Shown: positions 36,078 to 46,805 of the stretch, piece after piece
How positions within the stretch are numbered: position 1 is the stretch's first letter
How the letters are laid out: every line of letters starts with the position of its first letter
The notes under the pieces: generated by a model
What the model was told of the DNA's origin: nothing
The model's database searches: none
The model's input: only the letters and a program-made list of their open reading frames with translations
Assembly (NCBI GenBank): GCA_902526825.1
Contig: CABZMN010000003.1
Coordinates: 1 to 64,000 of the forward strand
Direction of reading: 5' to 3'
DNA from: an uncultured Candidatus Actinomarina sp.
GTDB lineage: Bacteria; Actinomycetota; Acidimicrobiia; Actinomarinales; Actinomarinaceae
DNA length: 64,000 bases
Position numbers and translations under genes: made by a program

Positions 36078-37659
36078 AAAAAAATATTTAATAATATTTT
36101 GTTTTACAGTTCTATTTCTCTTTTTTTTAAAAATTGACTTTAGATTTGAAAACTCTGTTAATTGTTGTGGCGATGATCATGATTACTATATTCATTCTGA
36201 AACTATTGCATTAGATAGAGATCTTGATTATGCAAACCAACTAAAGGGTAATGAGGATAAGAGATTCAATGTAAATGGAAAAATCGCACCAACAGGATTT
36301 ATCGGAACAGGAATACTTGCAGCACCTTTTACTTTTTTTGGAAATTTCATTGATCAAATACTGAGTGGTTCAGATGAAAAGTCAACAGAACTATTGAATT
36401 ATAGATTATTGTTTTATTCCTTATCATCAATCACTTATTTTTTTGGAAGTATTCTACTGACAAAAAAGACATTTGAAATATTGAAATTTGATACAAAAAT
36501 TTATGAGATAGCCTTAATTTACTTTGGCTCAGGTGTTTCATATTTTGCATTTGAAAGATTTAGCATGTCTCATGTTTATGAAGTCTTTTGTGCTTCATTA
36601 CTTATTTACCTTTGTTGTAAATTTTATACCTCAAAAGATAAGAATTTAATTGCATTTTGTATTCCTATTATCCTAATGCTTGGGCTTTCAGTTAGATGGG
36701 TAAATTATTTCTTATTTTTAATTCCAATAATTTCTAAAGGTTTTATTAGCAAAAAAACAATTAATAATATTTCATTGTTTAAGAATAATTATTTTAAATT
36801 ATCATTACTTCTTTCTTCGGGTTTGTTCCTGCTTCATACAAATATCTTATATGGAAGATATACCTTTAATCCTCAATTTGTTTATCAAACAAGTAATCAG
36901 ATCAGTAATTTTGTTGAGAGTAGTTCAAGTCTAATTAATTTCTTTTCAGTAAATATAGTTAATATTTTCAAAATTTTTTTTACCCAAGAATTTGGGATTT
37001 TTTGGTTTTCTCCGATTCTTTTTCTTTCTATATTTGTTTTAATATTTAAATTTTTTGATAAAAGCTTTTTAAATCTTAAAATAAAGTTTCTTATATTTTT
37101 AAGTTTTGCTCAAATTATCGGAATTGTTCTTTTATGGAAATCTACAGCCTCATCTTATGGATTTAGATACTTGTATTGTTTACTTCCTGTTTCCTTAATT
37201 CTTGTTTACAAACTTATGAACGAAGGTAATTATATTTTTTTAAGATATTATCTAATTTTATTTTCAATATTTTCAGCTACCTCTGTGATGTTTTTTGAAG
37301 CTAATCTTTTAACACAACTATCAACATCTGAAGTGGTTAATTCATTTGGAAGAACTTTAAAATATAGTCAACCTTTTTATTTATCAGGTTTATTGAGTTC
37401 TTTTTTCGAACTGGATAGTTACTTAAAGATATTTACAACTAGTTTTTTTGGAGCAATAATTTTTAAATTGTCTTTTTTAATATTTGGAAAATTAAATTTT
37501 ATTAATTTTTTAGATAATTTTGGTTTGCCAACTGAAGATGAGAGATTTACACAATTTATTTACGACATTGAATCTATATCAATATACAAGTTTTTAATAA
37601 TTTTTGTATATATTTTAATTGTATCGTCTTTACTTATGAGAATTAATAATGAAAAGTAA
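36067..37659 (+). CDS. Polytopic membrane protein, GT39/GT-C-like
   Basis: 530 aa, about 12 hydrophobic segments, DDHDYYIHSETIALDRD after TM1; coupled to the GT2 gene. Confidence 0.6.
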   Translation: MKTKKKYLIIFCFTVLFLFFLKIDFRFENSVNCCGDDHDYYIHSETIALDRDLDYANQLKGNEDKRFNVNGKIAPTGFIGTGILAAPFTFFGNFIDQILSGSDEKSTELLNYRLLFYSLSSITYFFGSILLTKKTFEILKFDTKIYEIALIYFGSGVSYFAFERFSMSHVYEVFCASLLIYLCCKFYTSKDKNLIAFCIPIILMLGLSVRWVNYFLFLIPIISKGFISKKTINNISLFKNNYFKLSLLLSSGLFLLHTNILYGRYTFNPQFVYQTSNQISNFVESSSSLINFFSVNIVNIFKIFFTQEFGIFWFSPILFLSIFVLIFKFFDKSFLNLKIKFLIFLSFAQIIGIVLLWKSTASSYGFRYLYCLLPVSLILVYKLMNEGNYIFLRYYLILFSIFSATSVMFFEANLLTQLSTSEVVNSFGRTLKYSQPFYLSGLLSSFFELDSYLKIFTTSFFGAIIFKLSFLIFGKLNFINFLDNFGLPTEDERFTQFIYDIESISIYKFLIIFVYILIVSSLLMRINNEK

Positions 37660-38566
37660 CATATCAAAATCTTTATCCTTGTTTTCATTAATTATTATTA
37701 GTTTTTATTTGATTAATAATCCTTCAAGCTACGAAGCTCTTATAAAAATAAATACTGGAACAATAATAATAATTGTTTCAGTGAAATTTTTTACACTATT
37801 ATTAAACTCCTTATTTAATTTTCAACTATTGAAAGTATTTAGATTAAAATTAAGGATTTTTGAAGCTATTTATCTATCATCATTGACTTTTGTTGGTAAT
37901 TTTTACCTCCCTGGAAAATCTGGAGCAAGCCTTCGTCTTTTATATTTAAATAAAAAATATAATTTTAAATCACCTGAGCTTACTTCAATATTTTTCTATT
38001 TTGTTTTTATAACTACATTTTTAAGTTCTTTCTTTGGTTTGATATCTTTGCTTCTAATTAATAATCAAAATATAATATTAAAAATTGGATCATTATCAAT
38101 CTTAAGTATTATTTTTATATCATCTTTTTATATTTTGAAAAAGAATTATGCTCTTAAAAACTTTCCAAAATCAAAAATTAGCCAGTGGGTGAATGAAACA
38201 AAGAAAAATTGGAATATTTTATCTTCTGAGCAGAATCTACTGCTTAAACTTGTGACTATAACCGGAGTAAATTTTTTTCTTTTTGCAACCGAGATTGCGA
38301 TCATATTTAATTATTTGTTTAAAGATTTAGCAATTTTAGAAATTTTATATTACAACTCCCTTTCAGTTTTTTCTTCTTTGCTTAGCATTACTCCAGCATC
38401 ATTAGGGATTAAAGAGTTTATAATTCTAATTTCTAATGATCTATTAGGTGTCAGTTTGGAAAATTTAATTTCAGTTTTAATAATTGAGAGAGCAATAAGT
38501 ATAGTTTTTTCGATAATTCCATTATTTTTTATATTTGTAAATTCGTTGACACAAAAACCAAATTAA
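37649..38566 (+). CDS. YbhN/lysylphosphatidylglycerol synthase TM-family protein
   Basis: FVGNFYLPGKSGASLRLLYL...LLSITPASLGIKEFIILI, typical UPF0104/LPG_synthase_TM. Confidence 0.75.
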   Translation: MKSNISKSLSLFSLIIISFYLINNPSSYEALIKINTGTIIIIVSVKFFTLLLNSLFNFQLLKVFRLKLRIFEAIYLSSLTFVGNFYLPGKSGASLRLLYLNKKYNFKSPELTSIFFYFVFITTFLSSFFGLISLLLINNQNIILKIGSLSILSIIFISSFYILKKNYALKNFPKSKISQWVNETKKNWNILSSEQNLLLKLVTITGVNFFLFATEIAIIFNYLFKDLAILEILYYNSLSVFSSLLSITPASLGIKEFIILISNDLLGVSLENLISVLIIERAISIVFSIIPLFFIFVNSLTQKPN

Positions 38567-38608
38567 CATTTTGAGAAATTTATTGTTTTTTCTGTATAAA
38601 TTGGATAT

Positions 38609-39322
38609 ATGAAACTTAAAATACCGGTTGATCTGGTTACTATAAATTGCAACATGGTTGAAGAAGGAGTTAAAGCTTTAGAATATTCTTCAAAATACAT
38701 TGAATTTAATAATGTATTTTTACTAAGTGATCAAACTATTTCAGGAAATTTTGATTTAATATCAATAAAAAAAATTAGAGATGTTGAAGATTATAACAAT
38801 GAAATTTTAAACTTATCAAAGCATATAAAGTCAGAATATGTACTAATCATTCAACATGATGGACATGTTATAAATTATAAAAAATGGGATGACCTTTTTT
38901 TAAAATTTGATTACATCGGTGCACCATGGCCTAATAGTAAAAAATGGAATGAAAGATGGAAATATTACCCAAAAGAGATGGAAGAAAAAATATTGAAAAA
39001 TCTTAATTTAAATCGAATAGGAAACGGTGGTTTTAGTTTGAGAAGTAAAAAGTTTTTAGATTATTCTCGAAGCTATAAAGAGGTGGACGGGGCACCAGAA
39101 GATATCTTCTTAAATATTCTAAATTTTGATAAAGCATTTGAATATGGAATTAAATATCCTGATGTAAAAACTGCTATTTCATTTTCATATGAAATACCTT
39201 TAAAAGGAAAAAATTTAGAAAAAGAAAAACGATTTCATTTCTATAATATAAATAATCACTTTGGATGGCATGGAAATAAATTTATAAATAGTAATAAATT
39301 ACTAAATTTAAAAAATAATTAA
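38609..39322 (+). CDS. DUF5672-type glycosyltransferase-like protein
   Basis: YVLIIQHDGHVIN...FDYIGAPWP...IGNGGFSLRSKKFL..........PEDIFLN. Confidence 0.8.
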   Translation: MKLKIPVDLVTINCNMVEEGVKALEYSSKYIEFNNVFLLSDQTISGNFDLISIKKIRDVEDYNNEILNLSKHIKSEYVLIIQHDGHVINYKKWDDLFLKFDYIGAPWPNSKKWNERWKYYPKEMEEKILKNLNLNRIGNGGFSLRSKKFLDYSRSYKEVDGAPEDIFLNILNFDKAFEYGIKYPDVKTAISFSYEIPLKGKNLEKEKRFHFYNINNHFGWHGNKFINSNKLLNLKNN

Positions 39323-39337
39323 TTATGAGGTATTGCT

Positions 39338-40354
39338 TTGAGCATTGAAATTATAAATACATCAAAATTTGTTGAATTATCAGATTTTGTTTTTTCAGCA
39401 ATCATTGATGAAGATAGTTTCAATGCAGAATACAACAAAAATTCTTCTATTATTCAAAAAAGTACAGTTGGTAGTTCACAATTTGTATGGTTTATCCAAA
39501 ATCAATTAGATATAAAAAGTAATGACATTATATTTTGCCATGTAGAAGTTGTTGATCATTTTTTTAATCTAATTTCTAATGAGCAGGTTGAAGATATCAT
39601 ACTTATTTCGGGACAATCTGATAAAAGCATAAATAAAAAAATATTTTCTAGTAAGCCAAAAGCAATAAAACATTGGTTTTCTACAAATGTTGAGTGCATT
39701 AATGAGTTTCTACATCCAATACCTCTTGGCATTAATAATGATTACATTTCAATTTATCCAGTTGAAAACGATTTTAAAGAATTTGAATTTAGTGAGTTGA
39801 ATACTAAAAATAATAAAATATATTCGAACTTTAATGTAAACACAAGATTTATTCATAGGCATTTTACACAAAAAATATCATTTAAAAACCCAATAATTCA
39901 TTACGATGAAAAAAAATTAAATAAATTTGAATATCTAGAAAAACTAAACTCTTTTAAATATATTTTGTCACCCTGGGGTAATGGGATTGATAGTCATAGA
40001 ATTTGGGAAGCATTATATGCAAATAGTATTCCAATTGTAAAAAACAATATTGTCTTTTCAAAATTTAAATCATTACCAATTATGTTTGTAGATAATTTTA
40101 AGAACATCAAATTAACTGATCACAACAAGTTATTAGAAACAGGGTCAATGGAACTATGTGACTTTAAATACTGGAGGAAATTGATCTTTGATAAAAAATC
40201 AAAAGAAAATAATAAAGCTAAAAAGTATCTTAGATTAGATGTAATGAGTAAAAATATATTATTTATTCAGAATAGAAATAAATCAAACAAATTAAAAAGT
40301 AGAAAAAAACAATTAAAGTACTTTCTTTATCGAATCTTTAAAATAATATTCTAG
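39338..40354 (+). CDS. Exostosin-like glycosyltransferase
   Basis: HPIPLGINNDY...LNSFKYILSPWGNGIDSHRIWEALYANSIPIVKNN. Confidence 0.7.
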   Translation: MSIEIINTSKFVELSDFVFSAIIDEDSFNAEYNKNSSIIQKSTVGSSQFVWFIQNQLDIKSNDIIFCHVEVVDHFFNLISNEQVEDIILISGQSDKSINKKIFSSKPKAIKHWFSTNVECINEFLHPIPLGINNDYISIYPVENDFKEFEFSELNTKNNKIYSNFNVNTRFIHRHFTQKISFKNPIIHYDEKKLNKFEYLEKLNSFKYILSPWGNGIDSHRIWEALYANSIPIVKNNIVFSKFKSLPIMFVDNFKNIKLTDHNKLLETGSMELCDFKYWRKLIFDKKSKENNKAKKYLRLDVMSKNILFIQNRNKSNKLKSRKKQLKYFLYRIFKIIF

Positions 40355-40357
40355 AGA

Positions 40358-41278
40358 TTAAGTTTTGTTCAATAATTTTAGAATTCTAAAAATTAATTTA
40401 TTATAAAAAGTATTTTTTAGTATCACTCTGTTCAAATATCTAGAATTAAATTTTGTATCTAATTGGACAATTTGTTTGTTAAAATTTTTTCTCTGCAAAA
40501 GACTTAATCTTACATTCAATGTCTGAATTAGGTATTTATTTTTATTTTTTGTATGTGTAGAGGATTTATGACCTAAGCCAATATTTTTTGTTAAGTTATA
40601 GTTTGGTAGAACTGAAAAATTGCGATTGATAAAGTTTGAGAAAGTTAAATCAAAAGCCCAGCTGTCTAGCTTTTGATTGAGTACGTTTTCAAAGTTGTTT
40701 AAATAATATTGTTTTTCACTATCATCACTAAAGAAATTTTTTTCAGAAATAAATTTATCTAACTTTTCTCTTGAAAGCGATTCATAATTATTCCACCTAT
40801 CATCCCAAGTAGCCCAACCCCAAATATCTGTGTATTTTGAAAATTGATGGCCATTTTGATTTTTGTAACTTGTTAAATAATTAAATCCAGAAATTAAATT
40901 AACTTTTTTTTCATCTTTATAAAGATCTAACATTTTGTCACAAAAATCAAAAAACATTTTTGAGGGTAAGATGTCGTCTTCAATAATAATCAACTTGCCA
41001 TATTTGTTTATATATTTTGAAATAGATGAAGTTACTGTCTCTTTAAGGCCTTTATTGGTATGGTTGTAATCTTTTTCAATATTTGAATTATCAAGGTTCT
41101 TATTAAAATAATTCCTTAAATAATTTACAGATTCCTCATCGTAATTTGTTTTAGGGCCATCTGAAATAATTATTAATTTGCTAGGATTACATTTCAAAAT
41201 CTTATTCAGTACTTTCAAAGTGGTATCCGTCTTATTGTAGGTTATAAAAAGGACGGGTGTATTTATTAATTTTGACAT
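40358..41278 (-). CDS. GT-A glycosyltransferase (GNT-I/GT2-like)
   Basis: PVLFITYNKTDTTLKVLNKI, IIIEDDILPSKMFFDF, DIWGWATWDDRWNNY. Confidence 0.8.
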   Translation of the reverse strand: MSKLINTPVLFITYNKTDTTLKVLNKILKCNPSKLIIISDGPKTNYDEESVNYLRNYFNKNLDNSNIEKDYNHTNKGLKETVTSSISKYINKYGKLIIIEDDILPSKMFFDFCDKMLDLYKDEKKVNLISGFNYLTSYKNQNGHQFSKYTDIWGWATWDDRWNNYESLSREKLDKFISEKNFFSDDSEKQYYLNNFENVLNQKLDSWAFDLTFSNFINRNFSVLPNYNLTKNIGLGHKSSTHTKNKNKYLIQTLNVRLSLLQRKNFNKQIVQLDTKFNSRYLNRVILKNTFYNKLIFRILKLLNKT

Positions 41279-41296
41279 ATCAAGGTAAATTTATTA

Positions 41297-42322
41297 CTAA
41301 TATAATTTTTTTTGTTTTGCGTCTTTTACCCATGGTATAACAATATCCAACATGTCAGAAAGAGTGGTTTTTGCTTCAAAACCAAGTAAGTTAGATGCTT
41401 TTTCTGTTGAAGGAATCCTTTTTTGTACATCGTATGTAAATGGCTCTAGATTCTTAATCTTTAATTCTTTATCTGGATTTATTTTTTTAAAAATAATATC
41501 AGCTAATTCTAAAACTGAAGTTGATTGAGCTGTTGATAAATTAAAATCATTATTTTTTGCATTTTCGTGAGTTAGTAGTGTGCAAATTCCTTTTGCTAGA
41601 TCTTCTCCATATGTGTAGTGTCTAATCTGATTTCCTTCTCCTAAAATTTCTAGCTCATCTTCGTACTCAAGACATTTTAGAATAAGATCAGGAACTACAT
41701 GGCTTAAAGCAAGATTCTGTGAATTTTCTGAAAGCTTTTTATTAGTCTCTGTCTTAACTTCTCCAATACCCACAGCGTTGAAAGGTCTTGCAATTGAATA
41801 CTCTAGTCCATATTGAGAGTTTGCTGCTTTTGCAAAATATTCTACAGCCAGTTTTTGAAATCCATATGAGCTGAATGGTGGTGGGATAACTTTTAGATCT
41901 GATTCTTTAGTTGGATAAACGTCTGTTGACTCAAAAACCATGGAAGAACTTAAGAAAACAGTTCTCTTAAGTTTATTTTTTTCTTTAAATACTTCGATAG
42001 CAGTATCTGTGGTGGCAGATATAATTTTTTCATTCTCTGACAAAAGGTCGTATTCAAATTCATGAAAATAAGAGATTCCTCCAATCATTGCAGCACCAGC
42101 AATTAGGAAATCGCAATCTTTCATTATTTTTTTTAAGAGATCTTTGTCTTTTACATCACCTTCAACAAATTCAAAATTTTTATTATCAGAATGATTTCTA
42201 ATAATCGAACCGTATTTTGATAAATTATCAATTCCGTATACAAAATATCCTTGATCAAGAAGTTCCTTGACAACGTATCCACCTATAAAACCTTCGGAGC
42301 CGGTAAGTAAAACTTTATTCAT
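41297..42322 (-). CDS. NAD-dependent sugar epimerase/dehydratase (extended SDR)
   Basis: VLLTGSEGFIGGYVVKELLDQGYFVYGIDNLSKYGS, SSSMVFES, YGFQKLAVEYFAKAA, ARPFNAVG. Confidence 0.92.
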   Translation of the reverse strand: MNKVLLTGSEGFIGGYVVKELLDQGYFVYGIDNLSKYGSIIRNHSDNKNFEFVEGDVKDKDLLKKIMKDCDFLIAGAAMIGGISYFHEFEYDLLSENEKIISATTDTAIEVFKEKNKLKRTVFLSSSMVFESTDVYPTKESDLKVIPPPFSSYGFQKLAVEYFAKAANSQYGLEYSIARPFNAVGIGEVKTETNKKLSENSQNLALSHVVPDLILKCLEYEDELEILGEGNQIRHYTYGEDLAKGICTLLTHENAKNNDFNLSTAQSTSVLELADIIFKKINPDKELKIKNLEPFTYDVQKRIPSTEKASNLLGFEAKTTLSDMLDIVIPWVKDAKQKKLY

Positions 42323-43010
42323 TTTTCTTTCTAATGACTAGTCTATAAACCCAATATAAATAACTAGGGATGAATTTTTTTAAATCAAATTTTGACTCAC
42401 CATGTGTTCTATCTATCCAAATTGTTGGCAGTTCGCCTATTGGTTGTTTGTTAAGTTTAGCTTTTACAATCATCTCAAGACCTAAAGTAAATCCATTCTT
42501 GCTTTCAACATCTACATTATCCAAAAATTTTCTATCGTATGCTTTAAACATATTGGTTGGATCTTTTGTACCAATTCTCAAAAAATAATAAAGAAAGAAA
42601 CCTGAGTATTTACTTAAAAGATATTTCAAACCTTTCTTGCCAACATATTGTCCATTTTTAATATATCTACTAGCTACAGCGACGGACAACCCTCTCTCAA
42701 TAAGAAGAAATAAATCCTCAACTTGCTTTGGATCATCACTTCCATCACCCATTGCGACACATACTGATTTGCTTTTTGTATTATCGATAGCATATTTTAT
42801 AGCTAAGGCTGGGCCAGGGCCATAAGAGTTTATCAAAAGATTTATATTTTCAAACTTTTCTGTAGCTTGAACTGTTGAATCACTTTCATCGTCAACCACT
42901 ACAACAATCTCAGTATCTTGTTTTAAATAATCGATGAATCTTTTTAATATGATTTCAAACTCCATGCCCTCGTCTTTACACGGAATAATTAATGTTTTAT
43001 TTATCTCCAA
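42315..43010 (-). CDS. GT2 glycosyltransferase (DPM1-like)
   Basis: LIIPCKDEGMEFEIILKRF, VVVVDDESDST, VAMGDGSDDPKQ. Confidence 0.9.
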   Translation of the reverse strand: MEINKTLIIPCKDEGMEFEIILKRFIDYLKQDTEIVVVVDDESDSTVQATEKFENINLLINSYGPGPALAIKYAIDNTKSKSVCVAMGDGSDDPKQVEDLFLLIERGLSVAVASRYIKNGQYVGKKGLKYLLSKYSGFFLYYFLRIGTKDPTNMFKAYDRKFLDNVDVESKNGFTLGLEMIVKAKLNKQPIGELPTIWIDRTHGESKFDLKKFIPSYLYWVYRLVIRKKNE

Positions 43011-44139
43011 CTATTACAACTTTCTTATCTGTAAAATCATAGCTATCAAATATTTTATGGTGTGTAGAAATAAGTATATTATTTGAAAACTCCATAATTT
43101 TTGACAACTCTTCCTCTGAATTTATAAAAGGATCATATGTTTTTACTTCATAACCTTCTTTAATTAAACTTTTGTTTAATTCAATAGATTGAGAATCTCT
43201 TAAATCATCTGATTCAGGCTTAAATGTTAAACCAAGTTGTACTATTTTTTTACTATCAAATTTAGATTCACATTTCGTGATTATATTTTTGATAAAGTCT
43301 TTATTTATCTCAAAATACTTTGAAATTAGACCTCTTGGATCATCAAATGAATCGATGAATGTATGTGAGTCTTTGATTAAACATGGCCCACCAACCATTC
43401 CACTATCTGGGACATTTTCAAGTCGAGGATATGATTCACTAGCAATACCTAGGAGTTTTTTAAAATCTAGTGAATTTGTTGATGCAATATTATCAAAATA
43501 ATTTATTGTTGAGAATTGTGAGTACCTATAAGTATTTAGAAAAAGTTTTATAAAAACTGCTTCTTCAAAATTTACTGATATTGTCTTAATGTTTAATTCA
43601 TTAAAAAAGTTTAGAATTAGGTCACTTTCTATTTTATCTTTTGATCCTATGATTTGAGGTATCTTATCAAGCTCTAAAAAAGCCTTACCCTCAGCAATCC
43701 TCTCAGGACAGTAGTAAAGATGTAATTTTTTAGTATTGAAAGTCTTGTCTTCAATAATTTTATTTATTGTATTTAAAGTTACTGTACTTCTCAAGATAAT
43801 TGTTGAACCTTGCGTAATCTTAGAGATAACATCATCGATTAATTGATTAAATTTCTTTATTACATGTTTATCTGAAGATGTACCCAAAGTAATAATTACA
43901 ATATTGCAATCTTTAATTTCATTTAAATCTAAAGTGGTTTGCAGTCCGTTATTGATTGCGTGATCTAAATGATTTTGAAGATCATATTCAATGAATGGTG
44001 TAATTTTATTTTTAATTAATTCCAAAATGTCATTGTTTGTATCAATGATTAAAGTATCTATTCCTTTGTTTTGAATATAACAACTAAAAGGTAGGCCAAT
44101 GTGGCCAGCGCCACCAACGACTCCAACTTTATTCTTCAT
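42997..44139 (-). CDS. UDP-glucose/GDP-mannose dehydrogenase family (WecC/WbpA-like)
   Basis: VGVVGGAGHIGLPFSCYIQNKG, STVTLNT, YCPERIAEGKAFLELDKIPQIIG, SGMVGGPCLIKD, GLTFKPESDDLRDSQSIEL. Confidence 0.93.
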   Translation of the reverse strand: MKNKVGVVGGAGHIGLPFSCYIQNKGIDTLIIDTNNDILELIKNKITPFIEYDLQNHLDHAINNGLQTTLDLNEIKDCNIVIITLGTSSDKHVIKKFNQLIDDVISKITQGSTIILRSTVTLNTINKIIEDKTFNTKKLHLYYCPERIAEGKAFLELDKIPQIIGSKDKIESDLILNFFNELNIKTISVNFEEAVFIKLFLNTYRYSQFSTINYFDNIASTNSLDFKKLLGIASESYPRLENVPDSGMVGGPCLIKDSHTFIDSFDDPRGLISKYFEINKDFIKNIITKCESKFDSKKIVQLGLTFKPESDDLRDSQSIELNKSLIKEGYEVKTYDPFINSEEELSKIMEFSNNILISTHHKIFDSYDFTDKKVVIVGDK

Positions 44140-44185
44140 ATTATGGTTTAAACTTTCAATTTTCTACAGTGTTATTATTATAACT

Positions 44186-45844
44186 GTGAATATTGCATTA
44201 ACTGTCTTAACGTATTCTTACCTTTATTTTTTTGGTGATTTAATTGTAAATAGATTTAAAAAATCCAATATTGTAAATAGAGAGGTTTCTGGGATACCGA
44301 TATCATTGTTTTATCCACTAGTTTCGTTATTCTTAATTGGTAATTTTGCCGTAGTTTTAAATTTTTTCATACCACTAGAATATTTGATACTTCCAATATT
44401 TCTAACATCAGGCTTAGCTACTGTATATTGGGTCTTTATAACAAAAAATAATTTATTAAATTTAAAAAACTTTATAAGCATAATTTTTATTCCTTCAATA
44501 CTTGGCATATCAAGTTATGGTGTCTGGTTAGGCTGGGATACTGGACTTTACCACATCCCCCACCAATTAATCTTGAGAGAAAATCCAATAATTTTTGGTT
44601 TAACTAATTTAAATATATGGTTTGGATGGTCAAGTATAAATGAGTACGTATCGGCTTTGCTATGGGTTGGTGATAATTTTCTTTTTTTAAGAATTCTTGA
44701 AATTGTTTTCTTTGCAGTATTTATGAACTTTATTTTTTATTTAATATTCTCAAAAAATAAATTTTATTTCTTGGTTGGATTATCAATAACAGTATTCTCA
44801 TTTTTAGATAACTTTGGTTACTTGGGTGGAGGTAACGGATTTATACCTATGCTCTCTGTTGGTAAATACGACTCAGCATTAGGAATTTTGTTTTTCTTGA
44901 CAACTTTTCTAATTTTTAATGCAATGAAAGAGAAAATTTATACTCCATACACATTTAAATTCATTTTATTAATGTCATTATTTTCTTTTCAGATGAAACA
45001 GACTGGAGTTTATTTAATACTAATTTTAATTCCATTTATTTATCAATACATTAAAGAAAATGGGACATCTATTGCGTCTTTCTTAAAGCTTTCATATTCT
45101 TATATTGGTATATTCATTCTTTGGCTGGTTAAAAATATAATTACAACAAGTTGTCTATTTTTTCCAATAGAATTTACTTGTATCCCAAATTTATCATGGC
45201 ATGAAAAAATACAATTAGATTTTGTTGATACATCAATGATATATAGTCCTATAGACTTTAGCTCATCTATACCGATTTATTCTCAGCTAGAAACTTGGTT
45301 TAATTTTTCTAAAAATTCACAATTTATTATCAATTTTCCAATAACGTTGTTAATAATTTATCTAACATTTAAACTTTTAACAATATCAAAATCAAAGTTG
45401 AACAAAATAAAGTACCGTGGAAGTATTTCTATTTTTCTTTTTATCAATCTTATATTTTGGTATAACTCAAATTATGCAAACTTTAGATACGGGACAGGCA
45501 TTTGGTTACTTATCGTTGCATCAATCGCATACTACTTCTCTTACTACGAGTTAAATATAAGTTCACGTATACAGAATGTAGCGATTATTATATTTATATT
45601 TTCATTAGCCCAAATACCAAGATTTTATTCGTATCAAGAAATGTTTTTAAATAGATTGAATATTGATGAGTTGAATATTGAATATAACACTGAATATTTC
45701 CAAAGTAATTACGGATGGGGTGTTTACCCATCAACAGTTCAATGTTGGGATGTACCAGAGTGTAAGGTAGAAGATAAAAATGTACAGCCATACGAATATT
45801 TAGGTAAGACAATTTTCTATGGTGATGGTGTAAGTGGAAATTAA
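44186..45844 (+). CDS. Polytopic membrane protein (GT-C-like)
   Basis: Track ORF 44099-45844; the first 29 codons overlap the dehydrogenase start antisense, so the GTG at 44186 is a more plausible start. Confidence 0.55.
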   Translation: MNIALTVLTYSYLYFFGDLIVNRFKKSNIVNREVSGIPISLFYPLVSLFLIGNFAVVLNFFIPLEYLILPIFLTSGLATVYWVFITKNNLLNLKNFISIIFIPSILGISSYGVWLGWDTGLYHIPHQLILRENPIIFGLTNLNIWFGWSSINEYVSALLWVGDNFLFLRILEIVFFAVFMNFIFYLIFSKNKFYFLVGLSITVFSFLDNFGYLGGGNGFIPMLSVGKYDSALGILFFLTTFLIFNAMKEKIYTPYTFKFILLMSLFSFQMKQTGVYLILILIPFIYQYIKENGTSIASFLKLSYSYIGIFILWLVKNIITTSCLFFPIEFTCIPNLSWHEKIQLDFVDTSMIYSPIDFSSSIPIYSQLETWFNFSKNSQFIINFPITLLIIYLTFKLLTISKSKLNKIKYRGSISIFLFINLIFWYNSNYANFRYGTGIWLLIVASIAYYFSYYELNISSRIQNVAIIIFIFSLAQIPRFYSYQEMFLNRLNIDELNIEYNTEYFQSNYGWGVYPSTVQCWDVPECKVEDKNVQPYEYLGKTIFYGDGVSGN

Positions 45845-45941
45845 CTTTTATGAACATTCTTGCTTTTTGTTATAAGTAGCTACATAAAAATTAGATTTTT
45901 TTAAATCTAGAAATTCTTAATATTTTTAAAAGTAATATTTT

Positions 45942-46805
45942 CTAACTAATGTTACTTTTTAATCTTCCAAGAAATCTTCTAGTCTCTAGATATAAATAAT
46001 TTAAAAATAATATATTTTGAAAATATATTAATTTAAATATGTTTGTTTTTCTAATTAGATTTTTAAATGAATCAATATATTCATCCGGATATTTTATCAT
46101 CAGTTTGTCAAAGAAATATATTTTGTAAATTGGGATTCTCCAATTTGTTTTATCTTTACTTAAAGCAGATGTAAATTGAGTTCTAGGATATCTTTCAACA
46201 AAAGATAAAAGTCCTTCATGCTTTAGATGGTTCAAAAAAGAAGTCTCACAATTTAAGTATTCTGTATTAACCTCGAGAGATTTTTCCAAATTTATGTACT
46301 CACAGATTTTTAAAAATTTAGATATGTATTCTTTAGGAATTATTGCATGCCGATCGCATATACCGTAATAATCCTCCCCTTCAGGAATTAGAATTCTATT
46401 TTTGTCACCATTAATATGAAAATCAAGGTAGTACTGATCAAATCTTGAGTAGATTATAAAATCATAATTTTCTAAAATATTTAAATAATTTTTTAATATA
46501 AAGTCTTTAAAGATAAAGTGTATAGAGCCTGATTCATACAAACCAGTTCCTTTACCTAGTTCGAAATATTCTTTCCAACTTCCATCGAAATTTTCATTAA
46601 AATAATCAAAAAAATTATCATAATCTTTTAAAAGCCATAAATAATCTGGGCTTTGAAATAATGAAATACTTTCATCGTACATATCTTCGGTTGTGCATAA
46701 AGCTAAATCTGCATTTAGATGATTTTTAACATACTTATAAAGGCTTGAATAAGTTTTTTCTCCACCTCTTGGAGATCCAGCTAATATAATTAGATACTTA
46801 TTCAT
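45942..46805 (-). CDS. Uncharacterised glycan-cluster protein (possible GT-A-like)
   Basis: LAGSPRGGEKTYSSL..., FIIYSRFDQYY; context. Confidence 0.5.
   Translation of the reverse strand: MNKYLIILAGSPRGGEKTYSSLYKYVKNHLNADLALCTTEDMYDESISLFQSPDYLWLLKDYDNFFDYFNENFDGSWKEYFELGKGTGLYESGSIHFIFKDFILKNYLNILENYDFIIYSRFDQYYLDFHINGDKNRILIPEGEDYYGICDRHAIIPKEYISKFLKICEYINLEKSLEVNTEYLNCETSFLNHLKHEGLLSFVERYPRTQFTSALSKDKTNWRIPIYKIYFFDKLMIKYPDEYIDSFKNLIRKTNIFKLIYFQNILFLNYLYLETRRFLGRLKSNIS

Noticed and set aside
44099-44185. N-terminal extension of the 581-aa membrane protein (MWPAPPTTPTLFF...)
   Set aside because: It is antisense to the start of the dehydrogenase (encodes the reverse of GVVGGAGHIG); the start is more likely downstream.
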